Assembly: GCF_019968605.1 (NCBI RefSeq)
Contig: NZ_CP082966.1
Coordinates: 545,001 to 609,000 of the forward strand
Length of the DNA: 64,000 bases
Source of the DNA: Polaribacter litorisediminis
GTDB taxonomy: Bacteria > Bacteroidota > Bacteroidia > Flavobacteriales > Flavobacteriaceae
Direction: 5' to 3'
Shown one piece after another: positions 26,196 through 35,857 of the stretch. Position numbers and translations under genes: made by a program. The notes beneath the pieces were generated by a model. The model worked only from the letters and a program-made list of their open reading frames with translations, was not told the DNA's origin and did no database searches. Each line of letters starts with the position of its first letter. The first letter of the stretch is position 1.

Positions 26196-27704
26196 TTAAT
26201 GAACGGTGCCCATTAATTTTTTCATGAGTGGAGAGAATACTAACACGATGACTCCGGCTCCTATGGCATATAACGCTATTAAATGAAAGCCATCTGTATA
26301 CACGGCCAACGTATCCATGCCGCCTACGTTTGCGTCTGTACTTTCAACAGCTAATTGTTTAGAGATAAAGCCTACAATTTGAAAAGCAAATGCAGAAGAT
26401 AAAAACCAAACACCCATCATAAAAGCAACTATATTTTTTGGCGACAGATCGGTTATTTTTGATAAACCAACCGGAGACATGAATAGTTCACCAACGGAAA
26501 TGATAAAGTACATTACTAATAAATAAGCAAATGGAACCATTCCGTTTTCGTCAGCACTAGCGCCACTAATAGACAGTATATAGAAACTTGCACCCGCTAA
26601 AAGAAGTCCTAAACCAAATTTATATGGAGTTCTTGGATTTAATTTATTTTTAGACAAATATCCCCAAAGTAAAGAAATTGGGATGGCCAAAATTATAATA
26701 AACATCGAGTTTAAAGCATTTGTTTGACTGGCTGACATAATTCCTTCTAAAGCAACATTTCTAGAGGCGAATAAAGTAATAACACTTCCTGATAATTCAT
26801 GAAAACCCCAAAATAAGGTCATAAAAAATGTAATTAATACGGCCATAATCAACTTTTTACGAGCCACAGCCTCTAAACTATACATTATATAGCCTAAATA
26901 GGCTAGAACCGCGATGCCAATAAATTTAAAAATACCACTTACGTAATTTGCCTGCCATGAAGAAAGCAAATAAGCAATTACAGGAACAAATAATACAGAA
27001 ATAATAGGAATTAATGTTTTTTGCGGAATTCCGATTATTTTCTTCTCATAGATTTCTTGGTTTGGGGGCATTCCTTTATCACCAAAGACATTTTTCTTAA
27101 TACCACTCCAAAAGAAAATTAAACCAGCCATCATTCCTATTCCGGCTAAACCAAAACCATAGTGCCAACCATATTCTGCTGCCAACCATCCGCATAAAAG
27201 AGGTGCAACAAAGCCACCGATATTAATTCCCATATAGAAAATGGTAAAACCAGAATCTTTTCTAACATCTCCTTCTTTATACAAGGCACCCACAAAAGTG
27301 GATATATTAGGTTTAAAAAAACCATTACCCACAACAATGAGCGCTAGTGCTAGAAAGAAAGCAAGATCATTTTCAATGGCTAAAACAAAATGACCAATAG
27401 CCATTAAAATTCCTCCTAAAAATATCGAACTACGCATTCCTAATATTTTATCAGAAATTTGCCCCCCTATCACAGTAGAAGCATATACTAAAGAACCATA
27501 CGAGGCATATACTACAGCAGTTGCTGCATCACGTTCTGCAATAGCTTTAAATATTTCATTAACCATGTAAAGCGTTAACAGCGCTCTCATTCCATAGAAA
27601 CTAAAACGCTCCCATAATTCTGCAAAGAATAAATAAAATAACCCTTTTGGGTGTCCAAATAGTTGTGGGTCTTCTGCAGTTGTTGTAACTCCTTTGTCTA
27701 ACAT
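26196..27704 (-). CDS. POT/PTR2 proton-coupled oligopeptide transporter
   Basis: A 502-residue paralogue of the preceding transporter. The signature FAELWERFSFYG carries Glu29, Glu32 and Arg33, and the motif FYMGINIGGFVAPLLCGWLA begins near 151. It should take up short peptides with protons. The start is 23 bases downstream of the DPP IV stop, so read-through from that gene is likely, coupling peptide release and uptake. Confidence 0.94.
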   Translation of the reverse strand: MLDKGVTTTAEDPQLFGHPKGLFYLFFAELWERFSFYGMRALLTLYMVNEIFKAIAERDAATAVVYASYGSLVYASTVIGGQISDKILGMRSSIFLGGILMAIGHFVLAIENDLAFFLALALIVVGNGFFKPNISTFVGALYKEGDVRKDSGFTIFYMGINIGGFVAPLLCGWLAAEYGWHYGFGLAGIGMMAGLIFFWSGIKKNVFGDKGMPPNQEIYEKKIIGIPQKTLIPIISVLFVPVIAYLLSSWQANYVSGIFKFIGIAVLAYLGYIMYSLEAVARKKLIMAVLITFFMTLFWGFHELSGSVITLFASRNVALEGIMSASQTNALNSMFIIILAIPISLLWGYLSKNKLNPRTPYKFGLGLLLAGASFYILSISGASADENGMVPFAYLLVMYFIISVGELFMSPVGLSKITDLSPKNIVAFMMGVWFLSSAFAFQIVGFISKQLAVESTDANVGGMDTLAVYTDGFHLIALYAIGAGVIVLVFSPLMKKLMGTVH

Positions 27705-27727
27705 GATTATCCTTTTATTTTAGTTGA

Positions 27728-29929
27728 TTATTTTGATGTATTAATTAAATGCTCTTCTATAAAATTAGTCATTTTGGTATATAGATTTAAGCGTGTATTT
27801 TTTCCTTTGTAAATACCGTGTGTACGATCTGGTACAATAAACATGTCAAACTGTTTGTTGGCTTCAATTAAAGCATTAATCATTCTGTAACTATTTTGTA
27901 CATGCACATTATCATCACCAGTTCCATGGACCAATAAGTAGTTCCCTTCTAATTTATCAGCATAATTTATAGGCGAATTATCATCATAACCACTTGCATT
28001 TTCTTGAGGGGTTTGCATATACCGCTCTGTGTAAACAGAATCGTAAAAACGCCAAGAAGTAACAGGGGCTACAGCAATGGCAGTGCTAAAAATATCACTT
28101 CCTTTTAAAAGGCAATTAGTACTCATAAAACCGCCATAAGACCAACCCCAAATACCAATATTATTTTTGTCGACATAAGGACGTTCTGCTAATTTTTTTG
28201 CTGCGGCAATTTGATCTTCTACTTCATATTTACCTAATTCTTTTTGTGTGACTTTCTTAAAATCGGCACCTTTTAATCCAGTTCCACGTCCGTCAATACA
28301 TACCACAATGATGCCCTTTTGAGCTAACATATTGTGCCAGTAATCATTAGAGGCATTCCATTTGTTACCAACTTGTTGCGATCCTGGACCTGAATATTGA
28401 AACATAAACATGGGGTATTTTTTATTTTCATCAAAATCAAGAGGTTTTAGCATCCACATATTTAAATCGTTCCCATTGATGTTGATGGTAGAAAACTCTT
28501 TAGGACTCATTTTATACGTTGATAATTCTTCTTTTAAGTTCGTATTATCTTTTATAACTTTTAACATTTTACCTTTTGCCGAGTATAAAGAATAAATTGG
28601 CGGAATTTCTGATGAAGAAAATGTGTTGATAAAGTAGTTAAGATTTTTGCTGAAAGCAGCACTATTTTGACCGTCTTTGTTGCTTAATAACTTTTTATTT
28701 TTACCTTTTAAATTGATGGCATAAACACCTCGGTTGATAGAACCATTTTCTACAGATTGATAGTAAATAGTTTTCTTTTTTTCGTTAAAACCATAATAGT
28801 TGGTTACTTCCCAATTTCCTTTTGTAATTTGATTAATGATCTCTCCATTAAAATCATAATGATAAATATGATTAAAACCATCCTTTTCGCTGGTCCAAAT
28901 AAAGGAATTATCCGCTAAAAAGGTAAGATTATCGGTAATATCTATATAGGCTTTTGTTGTTTCGTTTAATAATAAAGATGCGTTGCTTTTTAATGCATTT
29001 ACTTTGTGTAATTTTAGATCGTTTTGATGACGATTTAGGGTAGTTGCCACTAAAACAGTATCATTGTTAGACCATTGTATTCTAGGAATGTACTCATAAT
29101 CGCCTAAAGTTATCTTTTGACTCGTATTAGAAGCTACATGATACATGTGAAGGGTAACATCAGCATTTTTTTCGCCAGCTTTTGGATATTTGAACACCTG
29201 CTGCTTAGGGTATAGTTGATTGCCAACAATATCCATAGAAAAAGTGGGTACATCCGTTTCGTCAAAACGTAAGAAGGCTAAATATTTACTGTCTTTGCTC
29301 CACTCAAAAGCGCGTACAAAACCAAATTCTTCTTCATAAACCCAATCTGTAATTCCGTTTATAATATGATTTATTTTTCCATCTTTTGTAATTTGTGTAG
29401 TTGTATTGCCAGAAAAATCTTTGATGTAAATGTTATTTTCTTTTGCGAATGCAACTTTTTTATTGTCTGGTGAGAATATAGGTTCTTGAATGTCTTTTCC
29501 TATTAAAGTAAGCTGTTTCGAGGCAATGTCAAAGGCATAAAATGTACCGCTAAAAGAACGTCTATAAATTTTCTTAAAATCAGTTCCTAAAATAATTTTA
29601 GTTTCATCATTGTTAAAGCTGTAAGACGAAAATGAGTTTAAATCTTGTAAATTTTCACTATTTACAATCGTTGCAACTTTTTCTAGGGTGGCATAACTGT
29701 ATTTATCTACTGTGGTAGCTCCAGTTTTTTGATCTCTATTTAAAAGCGAATAGAAATCGCCATTCATAGAATTTAAAGCATTCATTCTTTCCGGAGAAAA
29801 AGTGCCATTCCAAATTTTTTCAAGAGTAATTTCTTTGGTTTTGGAAGTTGTGTTATTCAATGTTTGGGCAGTAATTTCTTGACCAATGGTAAAAAGAAAT
29901 ATGGTTGCAAGAATGATCTTGTTTTTCAT
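27728..29929 (-). CDS. Dipeptidyl peptidase IV family protease (S9B)
   Basis: A 733-residue exported serine peptidase. Signal peptide at 1-21, then a DPP IV beta-propeller domain (about 90-450) that includes the D-W-V-Y-E-E-E segment at about 196-202 that binds the substrate N-terminus, then the S9 hydrolase domain with G-W-S-Y-G-G (nucleophile Ser597), Asp672 in GTGDDNVH and His704 in DRTHG. It releases X-Pro or X-Ala dipeptides from peptides. The two POT genes follow on the same strand, which fits external trimming and then uptake. Confidence 0.95.
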   Translation of the reverse strand: MKNKIILATIFLFTIGQEITAQTLNNTTSKTKEITLEKIWNGTFSPERMNALNSMNGDFYSLLNRDQKTGATTVDKYSYATLEKVATIVNSENLQDLNSFSSYSFNNDETKIILGTDFKKIYRRSFSGTFYAFDIASKQLTLIGKDIQEPIFSPDNKKVAFAKENNIYIKDFSGNTTTQITKDGKINHIINGITDWVYEEEFGFVRAFEWSKDSKYLAFLRFDETDVPTFSMDIVGNQLYPKQQVFKYPKAGEKNADVTLHMYHVASNTSQKITLGDYEYIPRIQWSNNDTVLVATTLNRHQNDLKLHKVNALKSNASLLLNETTKAYIDITDNLTFLADNSFIWTSEKDGFNHIYHYDFNGEIINQITKGNWEVTNYYGFNEKKKTIYYQSVENGSINRGVYAINLKGKNKKLLSNKDGQNSAAFSKNLNYFINTFSSSEIPPIYSLYSAKGKMLKVIKDNTNLKEELSTYKMSPKEFSTININGNDLNMWMLKPLDFDENKKYPMFMFQYSGPGSQQVGNKWNASNDYWHNMLAQKGIIVVCIDGRGTGLKGADFKKVTQKELGKYEVEDQIAAAKKLAERPYVDKNNIGIWGWSYGGFMSTNCLLKGSDIFSTAIAVAPVTSWRFYDSVYTERYMQTPQENASGYDDNSPINYADKLEGNYLLVHGTGDDNVHVQNSYRMINALIEANKQFDMFIVPDRTHGIYKGKNTRLNLYTKMTNFIEEHLINTSK

Positions 29930-30220
29930 TTGAGAATTGTTTTAAAAAAAGTTCTCCAAGATTACGAAATTATTGTCAAAAAGGAGCAATTTGGCATAAA
30001 CTTTTAAATGTAGCTGCTAAAATTTAAGAATTATATCCATTTGGGTTTATCATGCTAGGTGTTTAAATTCAATTATTTTTAGATTCGTTGAAATTAAAAA
30101 AGAATTCTCATCGCCCTTAGTACCGTCAGTTTTCTTTATAAAAAGTAATCTGAAAAGGAACGATTTATAGGCTTATTTTGAGTTTAAAATGGAATTATTC
30201 TAAGGCTCATCATTTTTGAC
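29930..30220. other. Intergenic stretch, no gene seen
   Basis: About 290 AT-rich bases between the DPP IV start and the terminator of the SPFH gene. I see no frame or repeat; the DPP IV promoter is expected here. Confidence 0.4.
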
Positions 30221-30260
30221 AAAAAAAATCTCGATACCTTTTTGAGGTTACCGAGATCTT
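30221..30260 (-). terminator. Terminator of the SPFH gene
   Basis: Read leftward, ATCTCGGTAACC pairs with GGTATCGAGAT and is followed by eight T. It lies 20 bases past the stop codon. Confidence 0.85.
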
Positions 30261-30279
30261 CTTCTATGAAATTGAATTG

Positions 30280-31089
30280 TTATTTCTTTTCTTCTTCGTT
30301 ATTGGTTTTTACATCATCTGCACCAATTATTAGTGGAGTTTTTCCGTCTGTAATAATTGTTTTTGCATTCGCAGATCTAGCCAATTCTCTAAATGCTTCA
30401 ATTGCCTTTAATTTTAAAATTCCTGGAGTTAAGCCTTCTGCAATAATTAGTTGCGCATCTCTTTCTCCTTTTGCATTAATAATTTTTCTTTCTGCCTCTA
30501 ATTTCTCTTGGTCTAAAACGAACTTTAATCGCATTGCATCTTGTTCAGCTTGTAATTTTCTTTCTATAGAACTTGCTAAACCTCTTGGTAATTGAATTCT
30601 TTTCATTAAAACAGCAATTAAATCGATACCATCCGCTTGATTTTCAATATTACTTTTCATCTTTTTTAAGATTTCACTCTCAATATTTGCTCTCATACCA
30701 GAATGCATGTCTTTTGCATAAAACTTGGCACAAACATCGGAAGCCGCAGATCTAAAAACACTAGTAATTACAGATTCATAATTCTGACCTAAGTTCTGCA
30801 AAATATTAGCCACTTTATTGCCTTCTAATCTGTATAGAATAGATATTTCAGAATTTACACTTAAACCTTCCTTACTTGGTAAACTAAGGACTAGTTTTAT
30901 ATTACTTGTTTTTGTAGATTCTTTTAAAACTTTACTTATTAGAGGATTGTAAAGGACAGTTCCTTGCGTTTGAACTTCGCTAGATAACTTTCCTAAAGTT
31001 TGTTTAATTCCTACCTCACCGGGTCTTACAACTGCACAACTAGAAAGTAAAAACATTCCTAAAATTGCTGCTAAACTTAAATTTTTCAT
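30280..31089 (-). CDS. Prohibitin/SPFH (Band 7) lipoprotein
   Basis: A 269-residue protein with a lipobox (L-S-S-C near residue 18) followed by the SPFH opening A-V-V-R-P-G-E-V-G-I-K. The Band 7 domain covers about 20-200 and a heptad-like helix with KLQAEQDAMRLKFVLDQEKLEAERK occupies about 178-205 before the ending -EEEKK. Prohibitin-like proteins form membrane rings that organise proteases or membrane domains. A lipoprotein anchor in place of a transmembrane helix suggests it acts at the outer membrane or the periplasmic side. Monocistronic. Confidence 0.85.
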   Translation of the reverse strand: MKNLSLAAILGMFLLSSCAVVRPGEVGIKQTLGKLSSEVQTQGTVLYNPLISKVLKESTKTSNIKLVLSLPSKEGLSVNSEISILYRLEGNKVANILQNLGQNYESVITSVFRSAASDVCAKFYAKDMHSGMRANIESEILKKMKSNIENQADGIDLIAVLMKRIQLPRGLASSIERKLQAEQDAMRLKFVLDQEKLEAERKIINAKGERDAQLIIAEGLTPGILKLKAIEAFRELARSANAKTIITDGKTPLIIGADDVKTNNEEEKK

Positions 31090-31359
31090 ATTTTATCTGG
31101 AGTTTAATTATTTTAATTCCTCAAAGGTAATTTATTGAATTCTTAAAAAAATGATATTATTATTAAATAATATTATGACAAGTATTAAATTATTTTATCA
31201 TATATGTAATTTTTTTTGTTTTTTTTATATAAATTTTAATATTAATTTAAGAAGAAGTAAAATATTATTTATTAAAATCTTAGTGTAGAATTTCATTGGT
31301 TAGGATGTCAATACGTAAAATCAACCTTATAAATAAAGCTAATTTTTTATAGATTACTA

Positions 31360-31367
31360 TATCTTTG
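31360..31367 (+). promoter_or_regulatory. TAnnTTTG promoter box for HMG-CoA reductase
   Basis: TATCTTTG sits 26 bases upstream of the ATG at 31394. The 300-bp gap 31090-31393 shows nothing else. Confidence 0.65.
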
Positions 31368-31393
31368 TGTTTTACAGCAAATACATACGATAG

Positions 31394-33139
31394 ATGTCTA
31401 AAATTATCTCCGGTTTTTCAAAGTTTACCAAAGAGGAAAAAATAAATTGGTTGGCAGAAAATTATTTTACCAATAATTTAAATGTAATCGAAATTATAAA
31501 GCAATATTGGAATGATGATAAAAAATTACAGCAACTTCACGATGATTTTATAGAGAATACGATTACCAATTTTTACATGCCTTTTGGCGTTGCGCCTAAC
31601 TTTATGGTGAATCATAGAACTTATGCAATCCCCATGGTTATTGAAGAGAGTTCTGTGGTTGCTGCAGCCTCTTTAGTTGGTAAATTTTGGAGCACAAGAG
31701 GTGGTTTTAAAACCACCGTTCTTGGTACCACAAAAATTGGTCAAGTCCATTTTATATTTGCTGGTGATAAAGGAGCTTTAGAAGCTTATTTTAATCAAAA
31801 TAAAACCGAATTATTTGCGGCAACTGCTTCCATTACAAAGAATATGGAAAAACGTGGCGGCGGAATTTTAGATATTAAATTAGTTGATAAGACCGATAAA
31901 CTAGCAAACTATTATCAGTTGCATATAACTTTTGAAACAAAAGATTCAATGGGTGCAAACTTTATCAATTCTTGTTTAGAAGCAATTGCAAAAAAGTTTG
32001 AAAGAGAAGATATCGAAATTATTATGAGCATCTTGTCTAATTATGTTCCGGATTGTTTGGTTAGAGCAGAGGTGAGTTGTAAAATTGAAGATTTAGGAGG
32101 AGAAAATCCGCAGAAGTTTGCAGAGAAATTTTATCAAGCCGTAAAAATTGCAGAAATAGAACCCTACAGAGCCGTTACACATAATAAGGGAATTATGAAC
32201 GGAATTGACGCTGTTGTATTGGCAACAGGCAACGATTTTAGAGCTATTGAAGCGGGTGCACATGCCTATGCGGCGCGTTCTGGAACTTACTCAAGTTTGT
32301 CGCATTGCTCTATTGACGATGGTATTTTTAAATTTTGGATAGAAATTCCTTTAGCTTTAGGAACGGTTGGCGGATTAACTGCTTTACATCCGATGGCAAA
32401 AATCTCTTTACAAATGTTGCAAAAACCATCCGCTAGCATGTTAATGCAAATTATGGCAGCGGCTGGCTTGGCGCAGAATTTCGCAGCTTTAAGAGCGCTG
32501 ACGACCAAAGGAATTCAGCATGGACACATGAAAATGCATTTGCAAAACATTTTAAATCAGTTTGATGCCACTGAAGAAGAAAAAGAAATCGTTACCCTTT
32601 ATTTTGATAAAAGAACAGTCATGCATTCAGCGGTTGTAGAGAAAATAAATAGTTTACGAACGCCAACAGTAAATTGGGTAGATTTTTTAAATTTTGATGC
32701 TATGAAAGCAAAACTATCTTCTTTAGATAAGAATTCTAAACCAATTTTTGGCAGCATGAATGCACAACAAATGATAGAACATTTAAGTGCAGTAACACAA
32801 ATAGCCAACGGAATCTGGAATGTTGATGTTTATGTTTCTGATGAAAAAACAGCACGAAGAAAACCGTTTTTAAATACTGAAAATGAATTACAAACAGGTT
32901 TTAAAGCTTCTTTTTTATCGGATGAATCAAATGCACTTAAATTTAGTTCGATTCCTTTAGCAATCGAAGATTTAATCAATCAGTTAGAATTGTTTTTAAA
33001 AGTATTTACAGCCGATAAAAATAGAACGATAGTACATCCATTTTTTGGGGAGCTAAATTTTGAGGAATGGAAGAAATTTCAAGTAAAACATTTTACACAT
33101 CATTTTAAGCAATTTGGTTTGGTTGATGTTACTCAATAG
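31394..33139 (+). CDS. HMG-CoA reductase fused to a DUF1569 domain
   Basis: A 581-residue two-domain protein. Residues 1 to about 430 are a class II hydroxymethylglutaryl-CoA reductase, making mevalonate: the HNKGIMNGIDAVVLATGND block near 262-280 supplies the catalytic Lys and Asp, GTVGGLTALHPMAKISL lies near 322-338, and the late His in GIQHGHMKMH near 375-384. Residues about 435-581 are an extra DUF1569/DinB-like helical domain (GSMNAQQMIEHLSA, then HPFFGELNFEEWKKFQVKHFTHH). A separate DUF1569 gene occurs at 45504. Function of the extension is unknown. It feeds the kinases and decarboxylase at 34871, 41146 and 42691. Confidence 0.92.
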   Translation: MSKIISGFSKFTKEEKINWLAENYFTNNLNVIEIIKQYWNDDKKLQQLHDDFIENTITNFYMPFGVAPNFMVNHRTYAIPMVIEESSVVAAASLVGKFWSTRGGFKTTVLGTTKIGQVHFIFAGDKGALEAYFNQNKTELFAATASITKNMEKRGGGILDIKLVDKTDKLANYYQLHITFETKDSMGANFINSCLEAIAKKFEREDIEIIMSILSNYVPDCLVRAEVSCKIEDLGGENPQKFAEKFYQAVKIAEIEPYRAVTHNKGIMNGIDAVVLATGNDFRAIEAGAHAYAARSGTYSSLSHCSIDDGIFKFWIEIPLALGTVGGLTALHPMAKISLQMLQKPSASMLMQIMAAAGLAQNFAALRALTTKGIQHGHMKMHLQNILNQFDATEEEKEIVTLYFDKRTVMHSAVVEKINSLRTPTVNWVDFLNFDAMKAKLSSLDKNSKPIFGSMNAQQMIEHLSAVTQIANGIWNVDVYVSDEKTARRKPFLNTENELQTGFKASFLSDESNALKFSSIPLAIEDLINQLELFLKVFTADKNRTIVHPFFGELNFEEWKKFQVKHFTHHFKQFGLVDVTQ

Positions 33140-33149
33140 AAATCTCCTT

Positions 33150-33308
33150 TAGACTTGATGGTTAGATGTTTTGACTAAAGCCAATTTGAATGTTTATAAT
33201 TACATCCTGCTAAAGCAGAATGCAAGTCAAAAAAATATAATTTAAGAATTCAATAGAAATGGGTTACAAACCATTTTCTATGTATCATTTGAAACAAATC
33301 ATAAATTT
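33150..33308. repeat. REP hairpins upstream of the RAYT gene
   Basis: One degenerate unit of each hairpin type found downstream: a decayed GACTAAAGCCAA near 33173, CATCCTGCTAAAGCAGAATG at 33213-33232 and AATAGAAATGGGTTACAAACCATTTT near 33251. It directly abuts the Y1 transposase gene, the classic RAYT/REP neighbourhood. Confidence 0.8.
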
Positions 33309-33746
33309 ATGCCATTTATAAAAGTCTACATACATATAGTTTGGAGTACAAAAAATAGATTTGCATTTTTGGAAACAAAGGAGCTTAGGCAAAAAGTTTG
33401 GAATCACATGAAACAGAATGCTATTAAAAAAGGAATTTTTATGGATTATGTAAATGGATATTCAGATCATTGCCATTGTTTGGTTTCTTTGGGATCTAAT
33501 CAAACTATAGAAAAGGTAGTGCAATTGATTAAAGGAGAATCATCTTTTTGGATTAATCAACAGAAATTAACAAAAGTAAAATTTCAATGGCAATCAGAAT
33601 ATTTTGCGGTTTCAGTTTCAGAATCTATGGTTGATAAAGTTCGGAATTATATTAAGAATCAAGAAAATCATCATAGTAAAAAGACTTTTGGAGAAGAATA
33701 CGAAGAGTTTATTTCTAAATATAATTTTGAAAAGCTTGATGGATAA
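33309..33746 (+). CDS. REP-associated tyrosine transposase (RAYT, Y1_Tnp)
   Basis: A 145-residue HUH-type single-strand nuclease of the IS200/RAYT group. The HUH-type pair is His54-Cys-His56 in YSDHCHCLVSL, and the catalytic Tyr is Tyr114 in VDKVRNYIKNQE. Length and motifs match small Bacteroidota transposases. It is flanked on both sides by REP hairpins, which the family recognises and nicks as single strands. The reading frame is intact, so it may be active on the array 33747-34840. It looks domesticated, as no IS200-type ends are seen. Confidence 0.9.
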   Translation: MPFIKVYIHIVWSTKNRFAFLETKELRQKVWNHMKQNAIKKGIFMDYVNGYSDHCHCLVSLGSNQTIEKVVQLIKGESSFWINQQKLTKVKFQWQSEYFAVSVSESMVDKVRNYIKNQENHHSKKTFGEEYEEFISKYNFEKLDG

Positions 33747-34840
33747 ATGGTTTGGCTAAAGCCAATTTGAATATTTATAATTACATCCTGCTAAAGCAGG
33801 ATGCAATTCAAAAAGATAGAATCAAAAAAATCAATAGAAATGGGTTTGAACCCATTTTTTAAATGATAAATGTTTTGTTTAATTTCAATAGAAATGGGTT
33901 TTAACTCATTTTTTAAATAATAAATTGGTTGTTTAATTTCAATAGAAATGAGTTTTAACTCATTTTATAAATATTGAGAATAAAAAATTGGCTTTAGCCA
34001 AAACTTTAAAGAACCCATTTTATTTAAAAATTTAATAGAAATGGATTTCAATCAATTTTTTGATGGATACATGGTTTGGCTAAAGCCAATTTGAATGTTT
34101 ATAATTACATCCTGCTAAAGCAGGATGCAATTCAAAAAAATAGAATTAAAAATTTAATAGAAATGGGGTTTATAATTATATCCTGTTGAAGTAGGATGAA
34201 ATTCAAAAAAAAATCAATAGAAATGGGTTTCAAACCATTTTTTAAATAATAAATTGGTTGTTTAATTTCAATAGAAATGAGTTTTAACTCATTTTATAAA
34301 TATTGAGAATAAAAAATTGGCTTTAGCCAAAACTTTAAAGAACCCATTTTATTTAAAAATTTAATAGAAATGGATTTCAATCAATTTTTTGATGGATACA
34401 TGGTTTGGCTAAAGTCAATTTGAATGTTCATAATTACATCCTGCTAAAGCAGGATGCAATTCAAAAAGATAGAATCAAAAAAATCAATAGAAATGGGTTT
34501 CAAACCATTTTTTAAATAATAAATTGGTTGTTTAATTTCAATAGAAATGGGTTTGAATCCATTTTATTTAAAAATTTAATAGAAATGGATTTCAATCAAT
34601 TTTTTTGATGGATACATGGTTTGGCTAAAGCCAATTTGAATGTTTATAATTACATCCTGCTAAAGCAGGATGCAATTCAAAAAGATAGAATTAAAAATTT
34701 CAATAGAAATGGGTTTCAAACCATTTTTTAAATGATAAATGTTTTGTTTAATTTCAATAGAAATGGGTTTTAACCCATTTTATAAATATTGAGAATAAAA
34801 AATTGGCTTTAGCCAAAACTTTAAAGCACCCCAATACAAT
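33747..34840. repeat. REP hairpin array
   Basis: About 1.1 kb without genes, built from three hairpin types. (1) CATCCTGCTAAAGCAGGATG at 33784, 34108, 34437 and 34653, with a variant TATCCTGTTGAAGTAGGATG at 34179 that keeps pairing. (2) TTGGCTAAAGCCAA near 33753, 34073, 34401 and 34616, with inverted forms TTGGCTTTAGCCAA near 33988, 34316 and 34803. (3) thirteen AATAGAAATG-G-GTTT...AACCCATTT type units, some GAG/CTC instead of GGG/CCC. A 210-bp block recurs at a period of 327 bases (33921 and 34248). Confidence 0.93.
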
Positions 34841-34870
34841 AGGATTAAACTAAGAAATAAAATAACAATA

Positions 34871-35803
34871 TTGAAAAACTATTATTCAAACGGAAAATTA
34901 TTATTAACAGGAGAATATCTTGTTTTAGATGGCGCAAAATCTTTGGCTATCCCAACAAAATTTGGACAAGATTTAATTGTTGAAAACATACAAGAACCAC
35001 AACTAATTTGGGGAAGTTTTACAGATACAGGAGAATGTTGGTTTGAGGCTGTTTTTGATTTGCCAAAATTACGCTTGGTAAATTGTTCTTTCAATTCTGA
35101 TAAAGAAGGAAGTGCAGAAATGATTGGAGAAACATTGTTAGAGATTTTGATGGAAGCTAAAAATTTAAACCCTAATTTTTTAACTACTAAAAATGGGTTT
35201 TTAGTAAAAACAAGATTAACATTTCCAAGGAATTGGGGCTTAGGAAGTTCATCAACTTTAATAAATTCTATAGCCTCTTGGGCAAAAATAGATGCGTTTA
35301 AATTACTTTGGAACTCCTTTAAAGGAAGTGGTTATGATATTGCTTGCGCACAAAATGATGTGCCAATTTTTTATCAAATAAAAAATCAAAAACCTATGAT
35401 GAAGCAAGTTGAGTTTAATCCGAATTTTAAGGAGAATTTATTTTTTGTGTTTCTGAATCAAAAGCAAGATTCTAAAGAAGGCATTGCGAAATTTAGAGAA
35501 AGCAATCAAAATTTTTCGAAGGAAATAGCAAGAATATCAGAAATATCAGACGAGTTTGTAAACTCAAAATCAATCATAAATTTTAATCAGTTGATTCTTG
35601 AACACGAACAAATTATTAGTTCGATCATCAAATTAAAACCAGTGAAAGAAAAATTATTTTCTGATTATACTTTAGGCGAAATAAAAAGTCTCGGAGCTTG
35701 GGGAGGTGATTTCGTAATGGTCACTGGAAACCAAGAAACACCAGAATATTTTAAAAAGAAAGGATTTGAAACCGTTTTAAAATATTCAGAAATAATTTTA
35801 TAA
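34871..35803 (+). CDS. GYDIA-family GHMP kinase
   Basis: A 310-residue cytoplasmic kinase of the GHMP fold. It opens GKLLLTGEYLVLDGAKSLAIP, the nucleotide loop is GLGSSSTL at 123-130, and the diagnostic GSGYDIACAQ lies at 152-161. Proteins of this type are found in Bacteroidota beside mevalonate genes. The window has HMG-CoA reductase, mevalonate kinase and diphosphomevalonate decarboxylase but no classical phosphomevalonate kinase, so this is a reasonable candidate for that step (inference). The start is TTG, preceded by an A-rich leader; no ATG is available. It lies directly after the REP array. Confidence 0.85.
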   Translation: MKNYYSNGKLLLTGEYLVLDGAKSLAIPTKFGQDLIVENIQEPQLIWGSFTDTGECWFEAVFDLPKLRLVNCSFNSDKEGSAEMIGETLLEILMEAKNLNPNFLTTKNGFLVKTRLTFPRNWGLGSSSTLINSIASWAKIDAFKLLWNSFKGSGYDIACAQNDVPIFYQIKNQKPMMKQVEFNPNFKENLFFVFLNQKQDSKEGIAKFRESNQNFSKEIARISEISDEFVNSKSIINFNQLILEHEQIISSIIKLKPVKEKLFSDYTLGEIKSLGAWGGDFVMVTGNQETPEYFKKKGFETVLKYSEIIL

Positions 35804-35812
35804 TGATATACA

Positions 35813-35845
35813 AGACCTCACAGGTTTTCAAAACTTGTGAGGTCT
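35813..35845. repeat. Long palindrome between two genes
   Basis: AGACCTCACAGGTTTTC pairs with the following AAAACTTGTGAGGTCT with one mismatch. This palindrome type is widely scattered in flavobacterial genomes (recalled). Here it follows the GYDIA kinase and may also act as a terminator. Confidence 0.7.
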
Positions 35846-35857
35846 GAAAAACAAAAT

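Noticed and set aside
33747..34840. CRISPR-like array of regularly spaced repeats
   Set aside because: Units are palindromes of three kinds in mixed order and orientation with variable spacing, there are no unique spacers of constant length and no cas genes; it is a REP array next to a RAYT gene.
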